NCBI GenBank assembly: GCA_022414725.1
Contig: CM039462.1
Span: 3,457,936-3,521,935, forward strand
Length of the DNA: 64,000 nucleotides
Direction of reading: 5' to 3'
DNA from: Microglena sp. YARC
Taxonomy: Eukaryota > Chlorophyta > Chlorophyceae > Chlamydomonadales > Chlamydomonadaceae
In this document: positions 54,200-63,523 of the stretch, in pieces
Numbering within the stretch: position 1 is the stretch's first letter
Layout: every line of letters starts with the position of its first letter
Position numbers and translations under genes: made by a program
Notes under the pieces: model-generated
Databases searched by the model: none
Seen by the model: only the letters and a program-made list of their open reading frames with translations
Told to the model about the DNA's origin: nothing

Positions 54200-55150
54200 G
54201 AGCAATCGTTCTTCTTCTTGGTGCTGTTCAAGTGGTCAGTCGGCCCTTCTCCAAGAATATTAAGCTACGAGGTGGGACGGAGGCATGCAAAGCATGTAGC
54301 AATCGTTCTTCTTCTTGGTGCTGTTCAAGTGGTCAGTCGGCCCTTCTCCAAGAATATTAAGCTACGAGGTGGGACGGAGGCATGCAAAGCATGTAGCAAT
54401 CGTTCTTCTTCTTGGTGCTGTTCAAGTGGTCAGTTGGCCCCCCTCCAAGAATATCAAGCTACCAGGTGGGACGGAGGCATAATAAGCGTGTAGCAATCGT
54501 TCTTCTTCTTGGTCCTGTTCAAGTGGTCAGTTGGCCCCCCTCCAAGAATATCAAGCTACCAGGTGGGACGGAGGCATAATAAGCGTGTAGCAATCGTTCT
54601 TCTTCTTGGTCCTGTTCAAGTGGTCAGTTGGCCCCCCTCCAAGAATATCAAGCTACCAGGTGGGACGGAGGCATAATAAGCGTGTAGCAATCGTTCTTCT
54701 TCTTGGTGCTGTTGTAGTGGTCAGTCGGCCTCCCTCCAAAAGTTGAAGCTACCACGAAGGACGGAGGCATACAAAGCATGTACCAACCATTATTTTTCTT
54801 GGTGCTGTTGTAGTAGTCAGTCGGTCCCCCTCTAAGAGTGTTAAGCTACCAGGTGGGACGGAGGCATACAAAGCATGTAGCAATCATTCTTCTTCTTGGT
54901 GCTGTTCAAGTGGTCAGTCGGCCCCCCTCCAAAAGTTTTAACTACCACGAAGGACGGAGGCATACAAAGCATGTAGCAATCATTCTTCGTCTTGGTGCTG
55001 TTGTAGTGGCCAGTCGGTCCCCCTCCAAGAGTGTTAAGCTACCAGGTGGGACGAGGGCATACGAAGCATGTAGCAATCATTCTTCTTCTTGGTGCTGTTG
55101 CAGTGGTCAGTCGGTCCCCCACCAAGAACATTAAGCCACCAGGTAGAAAG
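54200..55150. repeat. ~97-bp minisatellite, about ten units
   Basis: Units are 'agcaatcgttcttcttcttg', 'gtgctgttcaagtggtcagt', 'cggcccccctccaagaatat', and 'gaggtgggacggaggcat'. The three units from about 54490 to 54690 are nearly identical, pointing to recent expansion. It abuts the 5' end of the membrane-protein ORF. Confidence 0.92.
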
Positions 55151-55184
55151 GAGGCATCCTGTGACACAGAGAATGTTCATGCAT

Positions 55185-55264
55185 CCTGTCATTGTTTTTT
55201 AGATATGAAAGGGATTTCACCCCAGGAAGTGGGTCTCCCGACACAACCCAGCAGCACCGTTTGG
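55185..55264. repeat. Dispersed repeat copy shared with 26685-26750
   Basis: 'atttcaccccaggaagtggg' and 'tctcccgacacaacccagca' match 'aatctcaccccaggaggtgg' and 'tctccaaacacaaaccagcg' near 26698. No function assigned. Confidence 0.5.
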
Positions 55265-55495
55265 TCAGTGAGGCAAATAATATGCCGATGCGCGTTGCAG
55301 CAAACAATATGCCGATGTATGTTGCAGCAAACAATATGCTGATGTACGTTGCAGCAAACAATATGCCGATGTACATTGCAGCAAACAATATGCCAATGTA
55401 CGTTGCAGCAAACAATGTGCCAATGTACGTTGCAACAAACAATATCCCGATGCACATTGCAGCAAACAATATTTTGATGCATGTTGCAGCCTGCA
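55265..55495. repeat. 27-bp minisatellite, eight units
   Basis: The unit 'gcagcaaacaatatgccgat' plus 'gtacgtt' is repeated in phase. The 27-bp period keeps ORFs open on both strands. Confidence 0.92.
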
Positions 55496-55509
55496 TTTTA
55501 GGCTACCAG

Positions 55510-56065
55510 GTATAACAGAGGCATCCATCCACACAGTCACAGATAAGGTTGGTGCATCATGTCAGAGGGTAAAACAAGCGAGATTTTCTTTTTGGATTTT
55601 CCGAACAGCTTCTAGGTAGCTCCTTTAGGCCGCCAGGTAGGACAGAGGCATCCATCCACACAGTCACAGAGAAGGTTGGTGCATTATTTCAGAGGGGCAA
55701 ACAAGTGAGATTTTCTTTTTGGATTTTCCTAACAGCTTCTAGGTAGCTCCTCTAGGCCGCCAGGAAGAACAGAGGCATCCATCCATAGAGTTACAGAGAA
55801 GGTTGGTGCATCATGTCAGTGAAGCAAACAAGTGGGCTTTTATTTTTGACTTTTCTTAACAGCTTCTAGGTAGCTCCTTCAGGCTATCAGGCAGAACAGA
55901 GGCATCCATCCACACAGTCACAGAGAAGGTTGGTGCATCATGTCAGTCAGGCAAACAAGTGCTTTTCTTTTTGGCTTTCTTAACAGCTTCTAGGTAGCCC
56001 CTTCAGGCTACCAGGTAGAATAGAGGCATCCATCCACAGAGTCACAGAGAAGATTTAGGCATAAG
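55510..56065. repeat. ~120-bp minisatellite containing the MITE core, five units
   Basis: Units share 'agaggcatccatccacacag', 'agagaaggttggtgcatcat', 'gcaaacaagtg' and 'aacagcttctaggtagctcc'. The last part is the M1/M2 subterminal core, so this array also includes a MITE end. Confidence 0.88.
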
Positions 56066-56322
56066 TTCAGCGGGGCAAACAAGACATGCACATTGTATGT
56101 ATCTATGTAACAGTCCAGGGTGCAGCCGATTAGGCTGAAGGGACTTGCCCATCCTCAATTAATCAAGATAAAGGTAGACTATACGGAGGGGCAATTAATC
56201 AGTAATATAAGATCTGGTCCCCACTCCCCAGTAAATCGTAGTGAAACGACGGAATACCTGAGATGAAGTATTACTAGATAGCTGAAGTCCAAGTTTTTTT
56301 TATTCACATTGCTTACATAGGT

Positions 56323-56540
56323 TTTATTTTTGGCTAAGAGCAACAGCTTCTAGACAGCTAGTCTCACAGCCTATTCAGCCAAACCTCCGGTTCCCCCTGG
56401 GGTAGGGGTGGGGGGAAGTGTGTGTGTATGTGTGGGTGGGAGGTGTGTGGGTGGGAGGTGTGTGGGTGTGGGTGGGTGGGGAGGGGTTGGGGTGGGGGTT
56501 GGGGTGGGGGTGAGGGGGTGGGGGTGGGGGGGGGCACACA
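56323..56540. repeat. M2 fragment followed by G-rich repeat
   Basis: 'tttttggctaagagcaacag', 'cttctagacagct' is an M2 left end. It is followed by (GTGGG)/(GTGTGG)n at 56400-56535, a candidate quadruplex-forming stretch. Confidence 0.7.
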
Positions 56541-57989
56541 AACATATTTTGCACCGCATCTGGATGCATTTGTACGCATGCATCTGGACGCTTTTGTACC
56601 GCGTATGGATTGGGAATCGTTAGTACATCTATCACACAACTTCATCTTGGGAGGGCCTGAGATTAAGTACTGAGTAGATGATTGATGATTGCTGCGTGAC
56701 GCAAAGAATGTGAGGCGAGGAAACAGACAAGCAATCAAGTCAGAAATAAAGCAACACATGGAGTATGTGTGCACTGTTTTTCCATTGGGTTAAGCAAAGC
56801 TGCTTCTAGGTCTGGTGTGCAAGTGCATGTGCGTTGTTCGTTCATGTCGATTCGTGCATGTCGATTGTTCGTTCCTTTCTGACGGGAGGCAATCGAAAGA
56901 ACAAGGCATGAAACGAGGATGATGACGATACTGATCGATACATTATCCTGGTGTCCTGCTGGACTCCAAATGTGCCCACAGCATGACGGGGCAAAGTGGG
57001 ACTTATGAGAATCGCAAACAAACGAGATGTTTCAGCATCTCTCAGAGAGCCTGGGCTGCTCAGCGACTTCCAATTCCAAGTCCCCCCGTGCGATACCCAA
57101 ACGAGGGAGCATTCTCAGCGGAAATCACCTTTGTTGGTTACGATGAAACTGGGTGGGGGGGGGGAGGGCAGGGCGTTGGGCACGAGAAAGAGGATCCGTG
57201 TAGCAGGACTTCTGAATTATGAAAGTTTCAATCAGATACAATCCTGCCCTGGATGTATAAGGGGGTCGGACACGGGGACGGACACCGAAGCGGACCCGAG
57301 CAGACACCGATCTGCATACCTGTCGATCGTCTGCCACCTCGGCGTGCGTGGTGATCTAATCTTCTTCCCAGGTGCGATGAGTGAACCCAAGTCTCATGAA
57401 GACAGGTAAAGTGGAGGTCTAGTCTAGTGATAGGAACACAGCTTCCGAGCCTTGGAATGTGTTGACCTTTCCCTTGCAGCAGAACCGACGCACCCATCTG
57501 ATGTGAGGCTGCTATCTACTATCTCTTCGCCACTCATCCCCATATATACCACAATGGCGGTTACAGTCCAGGGGAAGGCCCAATATGCTGAAGGGACTTG
57601 CCCAAACGTGACAGGAAGGGCAAAAAAGAAAAGGCATTGATGAACTGAACCCCAAACAGTCGTTTAACCAACGGGTCCCTGAGTTCGTGCTACAGTGATA
57701 ACTATAATCTACAATTACAATAAAATCATCTCATGGGATGATAATTTGATTGTGCGATTATTATCGCATTTTAATACAATTTTAAGGTATTTCAAGGTAT
57801 TTCGATACTTCTTTCCAAGGAATCAAGATTCACGACCAGCTTGATGCTGAAGTCTTAAACAACCAATTCAGGATCAATGTTCAGTTTATCAAAAAACATT
57901 ATTCTATCCCCACAGCTGCTCACAGTATACATTTTAGTAGTGCTTCTAAGCACTGTTTGCGTTGCAGAAATGGAGTCAAATTAAATGTA
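56541..57989. other. No gene seen; dispersed repeat fragments
   Basis: A copy of the 'gggacttatgagaatcgc' repeat lies near 56940-57020, and 'cagtccaggg' with 'gaagggacttgccca' is shared by 56112 and 57564. No exon could be supported. Confidence 0.45.
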
Positions 57990-58185
57990 GGAACCAGGGT
58001 TGCTCATGGCACAGCGTCCTCTGTCGCAGACGCAACGTCGAAGGGTCTGTTGCGCCCTGTGACGCAACATGGGGAGGGTCCGTTGACCAGAGGGAAAGGT
58101 CTGTTGCGTCGCAGGACGCTGGCTATACAATTGGTTGCGTCTCAGGCAGCAGAGCTGGGGGTCCTCCTGAAGTACCCTGGTAGGA
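57990..58185. repeat. Inverted copy of the 26045-26270 repeat
   Basis: It reads 'tctgtcgcagacgcaacgtc', 'ccctgtgacgcaacatgggg', 'agggtccgttgaccagaggg' and 'caggcagcagagctgggggt', the reverse complement order of the other copy. Confidence 0.75.
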
Positions 58186-58227
58186 ACTGGTCCAATAATT
58201 GTCCAAATAACCTGGTCCAATAATTGT

Positions 58228-58445
58228 TTAGGCCTCGGACTCCTTCATGGTAGAATTCTTGGTGGGCAGCACTCCGTTGTTAGCGTTTTTTTGTTTGTGG
58301 CAGAGCCATGTAGCTTAGAAAGCTCCCAATCATTGCGGATGGCCAGCTGGACGTGACGGGGGATGATTCTGGTTGTATTGTTGTCACGGGCAGCGTTGCC
58401 TGCCAGCTCCAAGACCGCGCAGCACACAGGTACTTCAGGACCAGG
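58228..58445 (-). pseudogene. Histone H2A pseudogene, C-terminal half
   Basis: The minus strand reads [17 protein letters not shown], then [15 protein letters not shown], an H2A alpha-3/docking region. It lacks the N-terminal half. Conserved residues are changed (KK to NT before TRI; the acidic-patch Glu of RNDEEL is Trp) and a deletion with frame change follows. After it the original tail is readable in another frame as [16 protein letters not shown] then TAA at 58228-58230. It is non-functional and lies between a dispersed repeat and a MITE. Confidence 0.8.
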
Positions 58446-58464
58446 TAAAAAGCAGCGTTTTAAT

Positions 58465-58648
58465 TTTCAGCTAAAAGCAGCAGCTTCTAGGCAGCTCCCC
58501 TGACTGGCTATTCAACCAGAGCTAATGCAACCTAGCATGTCTGGAAGCTGACAGAATCCGCTGTCCAGAACTGTCAAAATCTTGGGGCTAAACCCAGCGG
58601 CTGGCTCAGGGAGCTGCCTAGAAGCTGCTGCTCGTAGCTGAAAATGAC
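58465..58648. mobile_element. MITE M2 copy
   Basis: Begins 'tttcagctaaaagcagcagc' and ends 'ctgctgctcgtagctgaaaa'. This is the best preserved M2 copy here, with inner arms 'ttctaggcagctcccctgac' and 'cagggagctgcctagaag'. Confidence 0.85.
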
Positions 58649-58790
58649 AACTATGGTAAATACCAGGTAAACACCCAACTATGGGAAACACCAGCGCCAA
58701 CGAATATCCTCCTCAGCTCATCTGCCGAGTAGATGATGCCCGCTCTCAAACATGAGCCACAATCATCTCCATTCATCCGACTTCAACTAG

Positions 58791-59607
58791 TTAGACAATG
58801 AATGCCCTCCTCAGCGGCTGGCTCAGGGAGCTGCTAGAAGCTGCTGCTCGTAGTCAGACAGAACTGGTCAGACAATGAATGCCCTCCTCAGCGGCTGGCT
58901 CAGGGAGCTGCCTAGAAGCTGCTTCTCGTAGTCAGACAGAACTGGTCAGACAATGAATGCCCTCCTCAGCGGCTGGCTCAGGGAGCTGCCTAGAAGCTGC
59001 TGCTCGTAGTCAGACAGAACTGGTCAGACAATGAATGCCCTCCTCAGCAGCTGGCTCAGGGAGCTGCCTAGAAGCTGCTGCTCGTAGTCAGACAGAACTG
59101 GCCAGACAATGAATGCCCTCCTCAGCGGCTGGCTTAGGGAGCTGCTTAGAAGCTGCTTCTCGTAGTCAGACAGAACTGGTCAGACAATGAATGCCCTCCT
59201 CAGCGGCTGGCTCAGGGAGCTGCCTAGAAGCTGCTGCTCGTAGTCAGACAGAACTGGTCAGACAATGAATGCCCTCCTCAGCAGCTGGCTCAGGGAGCTG
59301 CCTAGAAGCTGCTGCTCGTAGTCAGACAGAACTGGTCAGACAATGAATGCCCTCCTCAGCGGCTGGCTCAGGGAGCTGCTTAGAAGCTGCTTCTCGTAGT
59401 CAGACAGAACTGGTCAGACAATGAATGCCCTCCACAGCTCAGAGCCACTACCATCACCCAGGTGGTTGGATCCAGCGGCTGGCTCAAGGAGCTGCCTAGA
59501 AGCTACTGCTTGTAGTCAGACAGAAGTTGTCAGACAATGAATGCCCTCCTTAGCGGCTGGCCCAGGGAGCTGCCTAGAAGCTACTGCTCGTAGTCAGACA
59601 GAAGTTG
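58791..59607 (-). repeat. 78-bp minisatellite carrying the MAEA stop codon and a MITE M2 end
   Basis: About ten units are spaced 78 bp apart (for example 58869, 58947, 59025, 59103, 59181, 59259, 59337, 59415). On the minus strand each unit includes 'gaggagggcattcattgtct' then 'gac', which are the last codons (RRAFIV) and TGA of MAEA. 'tacgagcagcagcttctagg' and 'cagctccctgagccagcc' follow, an M2 end. Variants recur every three units, so a 234-bp higher-order period is visible. Confidence 0.9.
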
Positions 59608-62600
59608 TCAGACAATGAATGCCCTCCTCAGCTCGTCTGCCGAGAATTTGGAACCTGTCTTGGGACAGACCATGTCACCATCGTTCTGAGCCCCGATCAT
59701 CTCCACAGCCCGTGCACTGTATACATATCCATTTGGCAGCACCATGGGAGGATTGGCATCATTCATGATATCCTGTGGGGTGAGAAATGAGAGAGCGAGA
59801 AAAGTGAGAAAACGTCAAATAAAAAGTGAGAAAAATGAGACTTAGCATCATTCATGATAATCCTGTGGGGTAAAAAAACTGAAGGTGGGGCAAGTGAGAA
59901 TATGTCAGAAGAGAAAGAGAGAAAAGCGAGAAAAAATGATGGGTACAAAATGGAGGGTTGTCATCATCCATGATATCCTGTGGGGTGAAAAATGAAAGAG
60001 TGAGAAAAGTGAGATAACGTCAAATGAAAAATTGAGAAATGGGAAACGAGGGTTGGCATCATTCATTTCGTCCTTTGGGGTCAAAAATTTAGTGAGAAGA
60101 AATTGAGGAGTAGAAATGAAAATGTGAAAGATGAGAGGGTTGGCATCATTCATGATATTCTGTGAGGTGAAAAAATGAAAGAATGAGAAAAGTGAGAAAA
60201 CGTCAAATGAAAAAGTGAGAAAATGGGGGAAGAAGAAATAAAAAAGGAGGGTTAGCATCGTTCATAATATTCTGTGGGGTGAAAAAACAAAAGGTGGGGA
60301 AAGTGAGAAATGTCAAATGAGAAAGTGAAAAGCGAGAAAATGATGAGTAAAAAATGAGGGTTGGCATCATTCATCTTGTAGGATGAAAAATGAAAAAGTG
60401 AGAAAATGTCTGATTGAAAAGTGAGAAAAATGAGAAATGAGGGTTGACATTATTCGTCATGTCTTCTGGGGGGGGAAAAGTGAGAAAAGTGATAAATTAT
60501 GAAAAAGCGGGGGGGAAACGAAAAACGAAATGTAAAAATGAAGAAGTGAAAGATGAGAGGGTTGGCATCATTTATATCCTGTGGGGTGAAAAAACGAAAC
60601 AAATGAAAAGTGAGAAAAAATCTAACGAAAAAGTGAAATATGAGAAGAAGAAAAAGAAAATGAGGGTTACCATCGTTCATGGGGTCAAGAATGGAATGCA
60701 AGAAAAGTGAGAAAATGTCAAATGAAAAAGTGAGAAGAAATGAGATGTAGAAAATGCAAAATGAGGGTTGGCATCATACATGATATCCTGTGGGGTGGGA
60801 CGGATGGACATGGGGTGAAGATCACTGTTTCTTTTTGGGGCTGAGCGTATCAGCTTCTAGACAGCTTCCTTTCCCTGTCCTTGAGCCAAAACTAAAGCTA
60901 GCTAGTGCTTCTGAAAGCTTATATGACAAGTGTTCTAATGCAGCCTCAAGCAGGGTACTACTACGCGCGCATGGCAGCGCGGTGCCACGCTGTCTTTTTG
61001 AGCCCCTCTGCGCGTTTCGCGCAGTTTTTTCAACCCCCTGTGGGCGCAGCGCGCAGTTTTTGCACCAAAAAGCGCTGACCAAATTGACGTTTGCGCACTT
61101 TAAGCGCTGACCAATTTGGCAAGAAGTAGTACCCTGGCCTCAAGCATTCCGTTTGACTTAGTGGCTGGCTATTGGAGCTGGCGGGAAGCTGCCCTGAGTG
61201 GCCTAACAATGGATCAGCAGCGAAGACATTGCCAGTCGGCTATGCCATTCGCGCCGGAGATTTCAGTGGCGAGGCAAAAAAAAGGTAATGATAACGCCTG
61301 GTGGGGCGTGGTGTTAAGGGAACCCGTCATACGCAGGCAGAGAACGGTCTACCACATTGACTGGACAAGCTACCATCGCGGTTGACAACGACCTGCAACG
61401 CTCAGGGTGACCGTAGGGGGAATCGAACCCTTCGTCGTTAAGCGATTTGGTGTACCACTAGACCAATTGTATCACTGAAACGGGCTGTGGTGAGGCAATG
61501 ACTATGGCTACGGGTGGGTGCGGGTGTGGGTATGGCTGTCAGTGGCTATACCATTCCCTGATGGGCGAGGCTATGGCTGTGGCTACGTGTGGGTGCGGGT
61601 GTAGGTGTAGCTGTCAGTGGCTGTACCATTCCCTGATGGGCATGGCTATGGCTATGGCTATGGCTATGGCTACATGTGGGCGCGGGTGTAGGTGTAGCTG
61701 TCAGTGGCTGTACCATTCCCTGATGGGCATGGCTATGGCTATGGCTATGGCTATGGCTACATGTGGGCGCGGGTGTAGGTGTAGCTGTCAGTGGCTGTAC
61801 CATTCCCTGATGGGCATGGCTATGGCTATGGCTATGGCTACATGTGGGCGCGGGTGTAGGTGTAGCTGTCAGTGGCTGTACCATTCCCTGATGGGCATGG
61901 CTATGGCTATGGCTATGGATATGGCTACGTGTGGGCGCGGGTGTAGGTGTAGCTGTCAGTGGCTGTACCATTCCCTGATGGGCATGGCTATGGCTATGGC
62001 TATGGCTATGGGGGGTGCGTGGGTGTGGGTATGGCAGTGGCTATAACATCACCTGAGTAGCCTGAAGGCTAATATACCGTGCAATCGATCCTGCCCAATC
62101 CAGATGGACTCAGAACAGGGGTACACACCACGCCAAGCAGCAGTACATACCTTGGTTACGCTGCACACCAGTTTTGAATGGACGTGCTTTGCAAGGGGCA
62201 GGCCCTCAGCGAGCTTTTTGAACGCCGGTAGGTGCAAGGGGTCCTCCTTGCTGCTTCCCGTCTGCAAGCAAACAGAATAAATTAATAAATATCTCACAAA
62301 CAAATAAATAAACAATAAATAAACAAATAAATAATACGCCTGTTGACAAAGCGCGAGGATGAGGGGCCAGCCCGTTTGCTTGCACTGGGGAATACAAACA
62401 GAAAGTTTGTTTGTGCTTCTGCTTTCTGCGTACGTGTATGATTCTATGTGCATTGAGCAGTGAGCAGTGAGTATGTGAACTTGTATGTGTATTGTGCAGT
62501 GAGTAGTGCATATGCATGCACGCAGGCAGGTGCAAGGGATCCTCCTTGCTGCTTCCCACTGTTTTGTTTGAGCTACGCGTTGTCATTCCGTCGCTGAATG

Positions 62601-63523
62601 GCGACGAATGGGTCCGGCTAAACTAGTCAGAAATGCCCCCCCCCCCCCTCCCCCCCCCCCCCGGCACCCCTCAACCCCCAGGCCTCTCCGCTTCGCGCTC
62701 TGCAGGTTTCGGGGGGCAGCACGTCGCTCTGGGGTCGCACCGAGTTGCCCAATTTGCGACATCGCACACAAAAAAGTGCTGCTTCCCCTCAGCAATGCAA
62801 ACAGAAAGTATGTTTTGTTCCAGAATTGAAAGCAAGGCAGCAATGCGAATGCAACCACCACAGCCACCTCAACCACCACCTAACGAAGGAGTATGAGCCT
62901 GTGGTGCTAATGTCTGTAACGCCTGGACTGCTTGTCTGGTTCCCCTCTGCAATGAAAACATACAGTTTGATTGCGCTTCAGCCTTTTGCGTACATATATG
63001 ATTCTATGTGCATCGTGCAGTGAGTAGTGTGTATGTGAACTTCTATGTGTATGTCAGTATGTGCGTGTGCACGCAGGCAGGTGCAAGGTGAGCTTGTATG
63101 TGTACGTCTTTGTATGTTTACATATATACATACAAATACACACATGCATGTAAATATTTAAGTTCATACATGTAAGTGCGTGGATACGTTTACACAGGTT
63201 GACAGCTTTACTGGCAATGCCCCATGGGACGATAACATACACACACAGGCACTCCACACTAAGGTTTCAGCCAACTTCATAAACAACACTATACAACAAT
63301 AAATCCCAAATCCCACCTCATACGCTTGGGGGGTGTTGAGTGCCGACAAGCCAGCTTGCAGGTGCACCAGCATCAAGGACTCAGCTGTCAGATGGTGCAG
63401 CTTGTAGAGCTCCTGTAGGAACAGGTCCACCAGCTTCTGCCACTGCTCCTCCTCAAAGAACACTTTGTACTTGGAGGTTGTGTGTTGTGTGAATACGAGC
63501 GTGGTGACAGCCTGCTGCAGCTC
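59608..63523 (-). CDS. MAEA: MAEA/GID9 (FYV10) CTLH-complex E3 subunit, 3' part, three exons
   Basis: Exons in coding order are 63317-63523 (69 codons), 62151-62261 (37) and 59608-59772 (54 codons plus TGA), all phase 0 with GT-AG borders. Together they match the C-terminal half of plant and animal [24 protein letters not shown] and [18 protein letters not shown] (CTLH/CRA region), [20 protein letters not shown] and [10 protein letters not shown], then [19 protein letters not shown] and [20 protein letters not shown], the degenerate RING. MAEA pairs with RMND5 as the catalytic RING module of the GID/CTLH ubiquitin ligase, which degrades gluconeogenic enzymes in yeast. The 5' part, with LisH, lies beyond the window. 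Tandem arrays carrying this gene's own exon edges flank two exons and the stop codon. Confidence 0.93.
59773..60800 (-). repeat. ~100-bp minisatellite carrying a MAEA 3' splice site
   Basis: About eleven units occur. On the minus strand each has a pyrimidine-rich run, 'caccccacag' and 'gatatcatgaatgatgcca', that is, the acceptor and first codons (DIMNDAN) of the last MAEA exon. Between them lie A/G-rich 'gtgagaaaatg' stretches. The unit adjoining 59772 is the real exon start. Confidence 0.9.
60823..61206. mobile_element. MITE M1 interrupted by a hAT MITE
   Basis: The left end reads 'cactgtttctttttggggct' and the interior 'aaagctagctagtgcttctg'. The right side, after the insertion, reads 'ggctggctattggagctggc' then 'gggaagctgcc'. 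Removal of 60951-61144 restores a normal-length M1. Confidence 0.75.
60951..61136. mobile_element. hAT-type MITE, 186 bp, perfect 8-bp TSD
   Basis: Perfect 12-bp inverted ends CAGGGTACTACT / AGTAGTACCCTG and perfect target duplication GCCTCAAG (60943-60950, 61137-61144). GC-rich interior with repeated 'gcgcag' and 'aagcgctgaccaa' motifs; no ORF. Confidence 0.93.
61290..61480 (-). repeat. tRNA-derived SINE-like repeat (tRNA-Val-like head)
   Basis: On the minus strand 'TTGGTCTAGTGGTACACCAA' (A-box and D-arm) is followed by 'TCGCTTAACGACGAA' and a perfect B-box GGTTCGATTCC. The anticodon-loop region resembles tRNA-Val(AAC) with a deletion, so it is not a functional tRNA. The 3' part matches the repeat at 15110-15205, which lacks the tRNA head. 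Confidence 0.55.
61495..62045. repeat. ~80-90-bp minisatellite with (ATGGCT)n, six units
   Basis: Units contain a variable 'atggctatggct' run, 'gtgggcgcgggtgtaggtgt' and 'agctgtcagtggctgtacca' 'ttccctgatgggc'. It lies in the MAEA intron. The long Met/Ala-rich ORF is a repeat artefact. Confidence 0.92.
62345..63095 (-). repeat. Intron segment duplicated with copies of a MAEA exon start
   Basis: 'gtgatgattctatgtgcat'-type sequence (62430-62520 and 62990-63090) recurs. The first ends in 'gcaggtgcaagggatcctcc' 'ttgctgcttccc' (62525-62556), a copy of the start of the MAEA exon at 62261 ([11 protein letters not shown]). The second ends in a shorter remnant 'gcaggcaggtgcaag' near 63073. The block also holds a poly(C) tract (62635-62662). 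Confidence 0.65.

Noticed and set aside
57228..57497. Minus-strand ORF near 57.3 kb
   Set aside because: No family resemblance, no splice signals of note, low-complexity composition.
58791..59607. Regular 78-bp repeats as a CRISPR array
   Set aside because: Units have no unique spacers, the genome is eukaryotic with spliced genes, and the unit contains coding and MITE sequence.
61403..61478. Functional tRNA-Val gene
   Set aside because: Boxes are good but acceptor and anticodon stems are incomplete; more likely a SINE head or relic.
61498..62046. 182-codon Met/Ala-rich ORF
   Set aside because: Minisatellite inside the MAEA intron, with ORFs on both strands.
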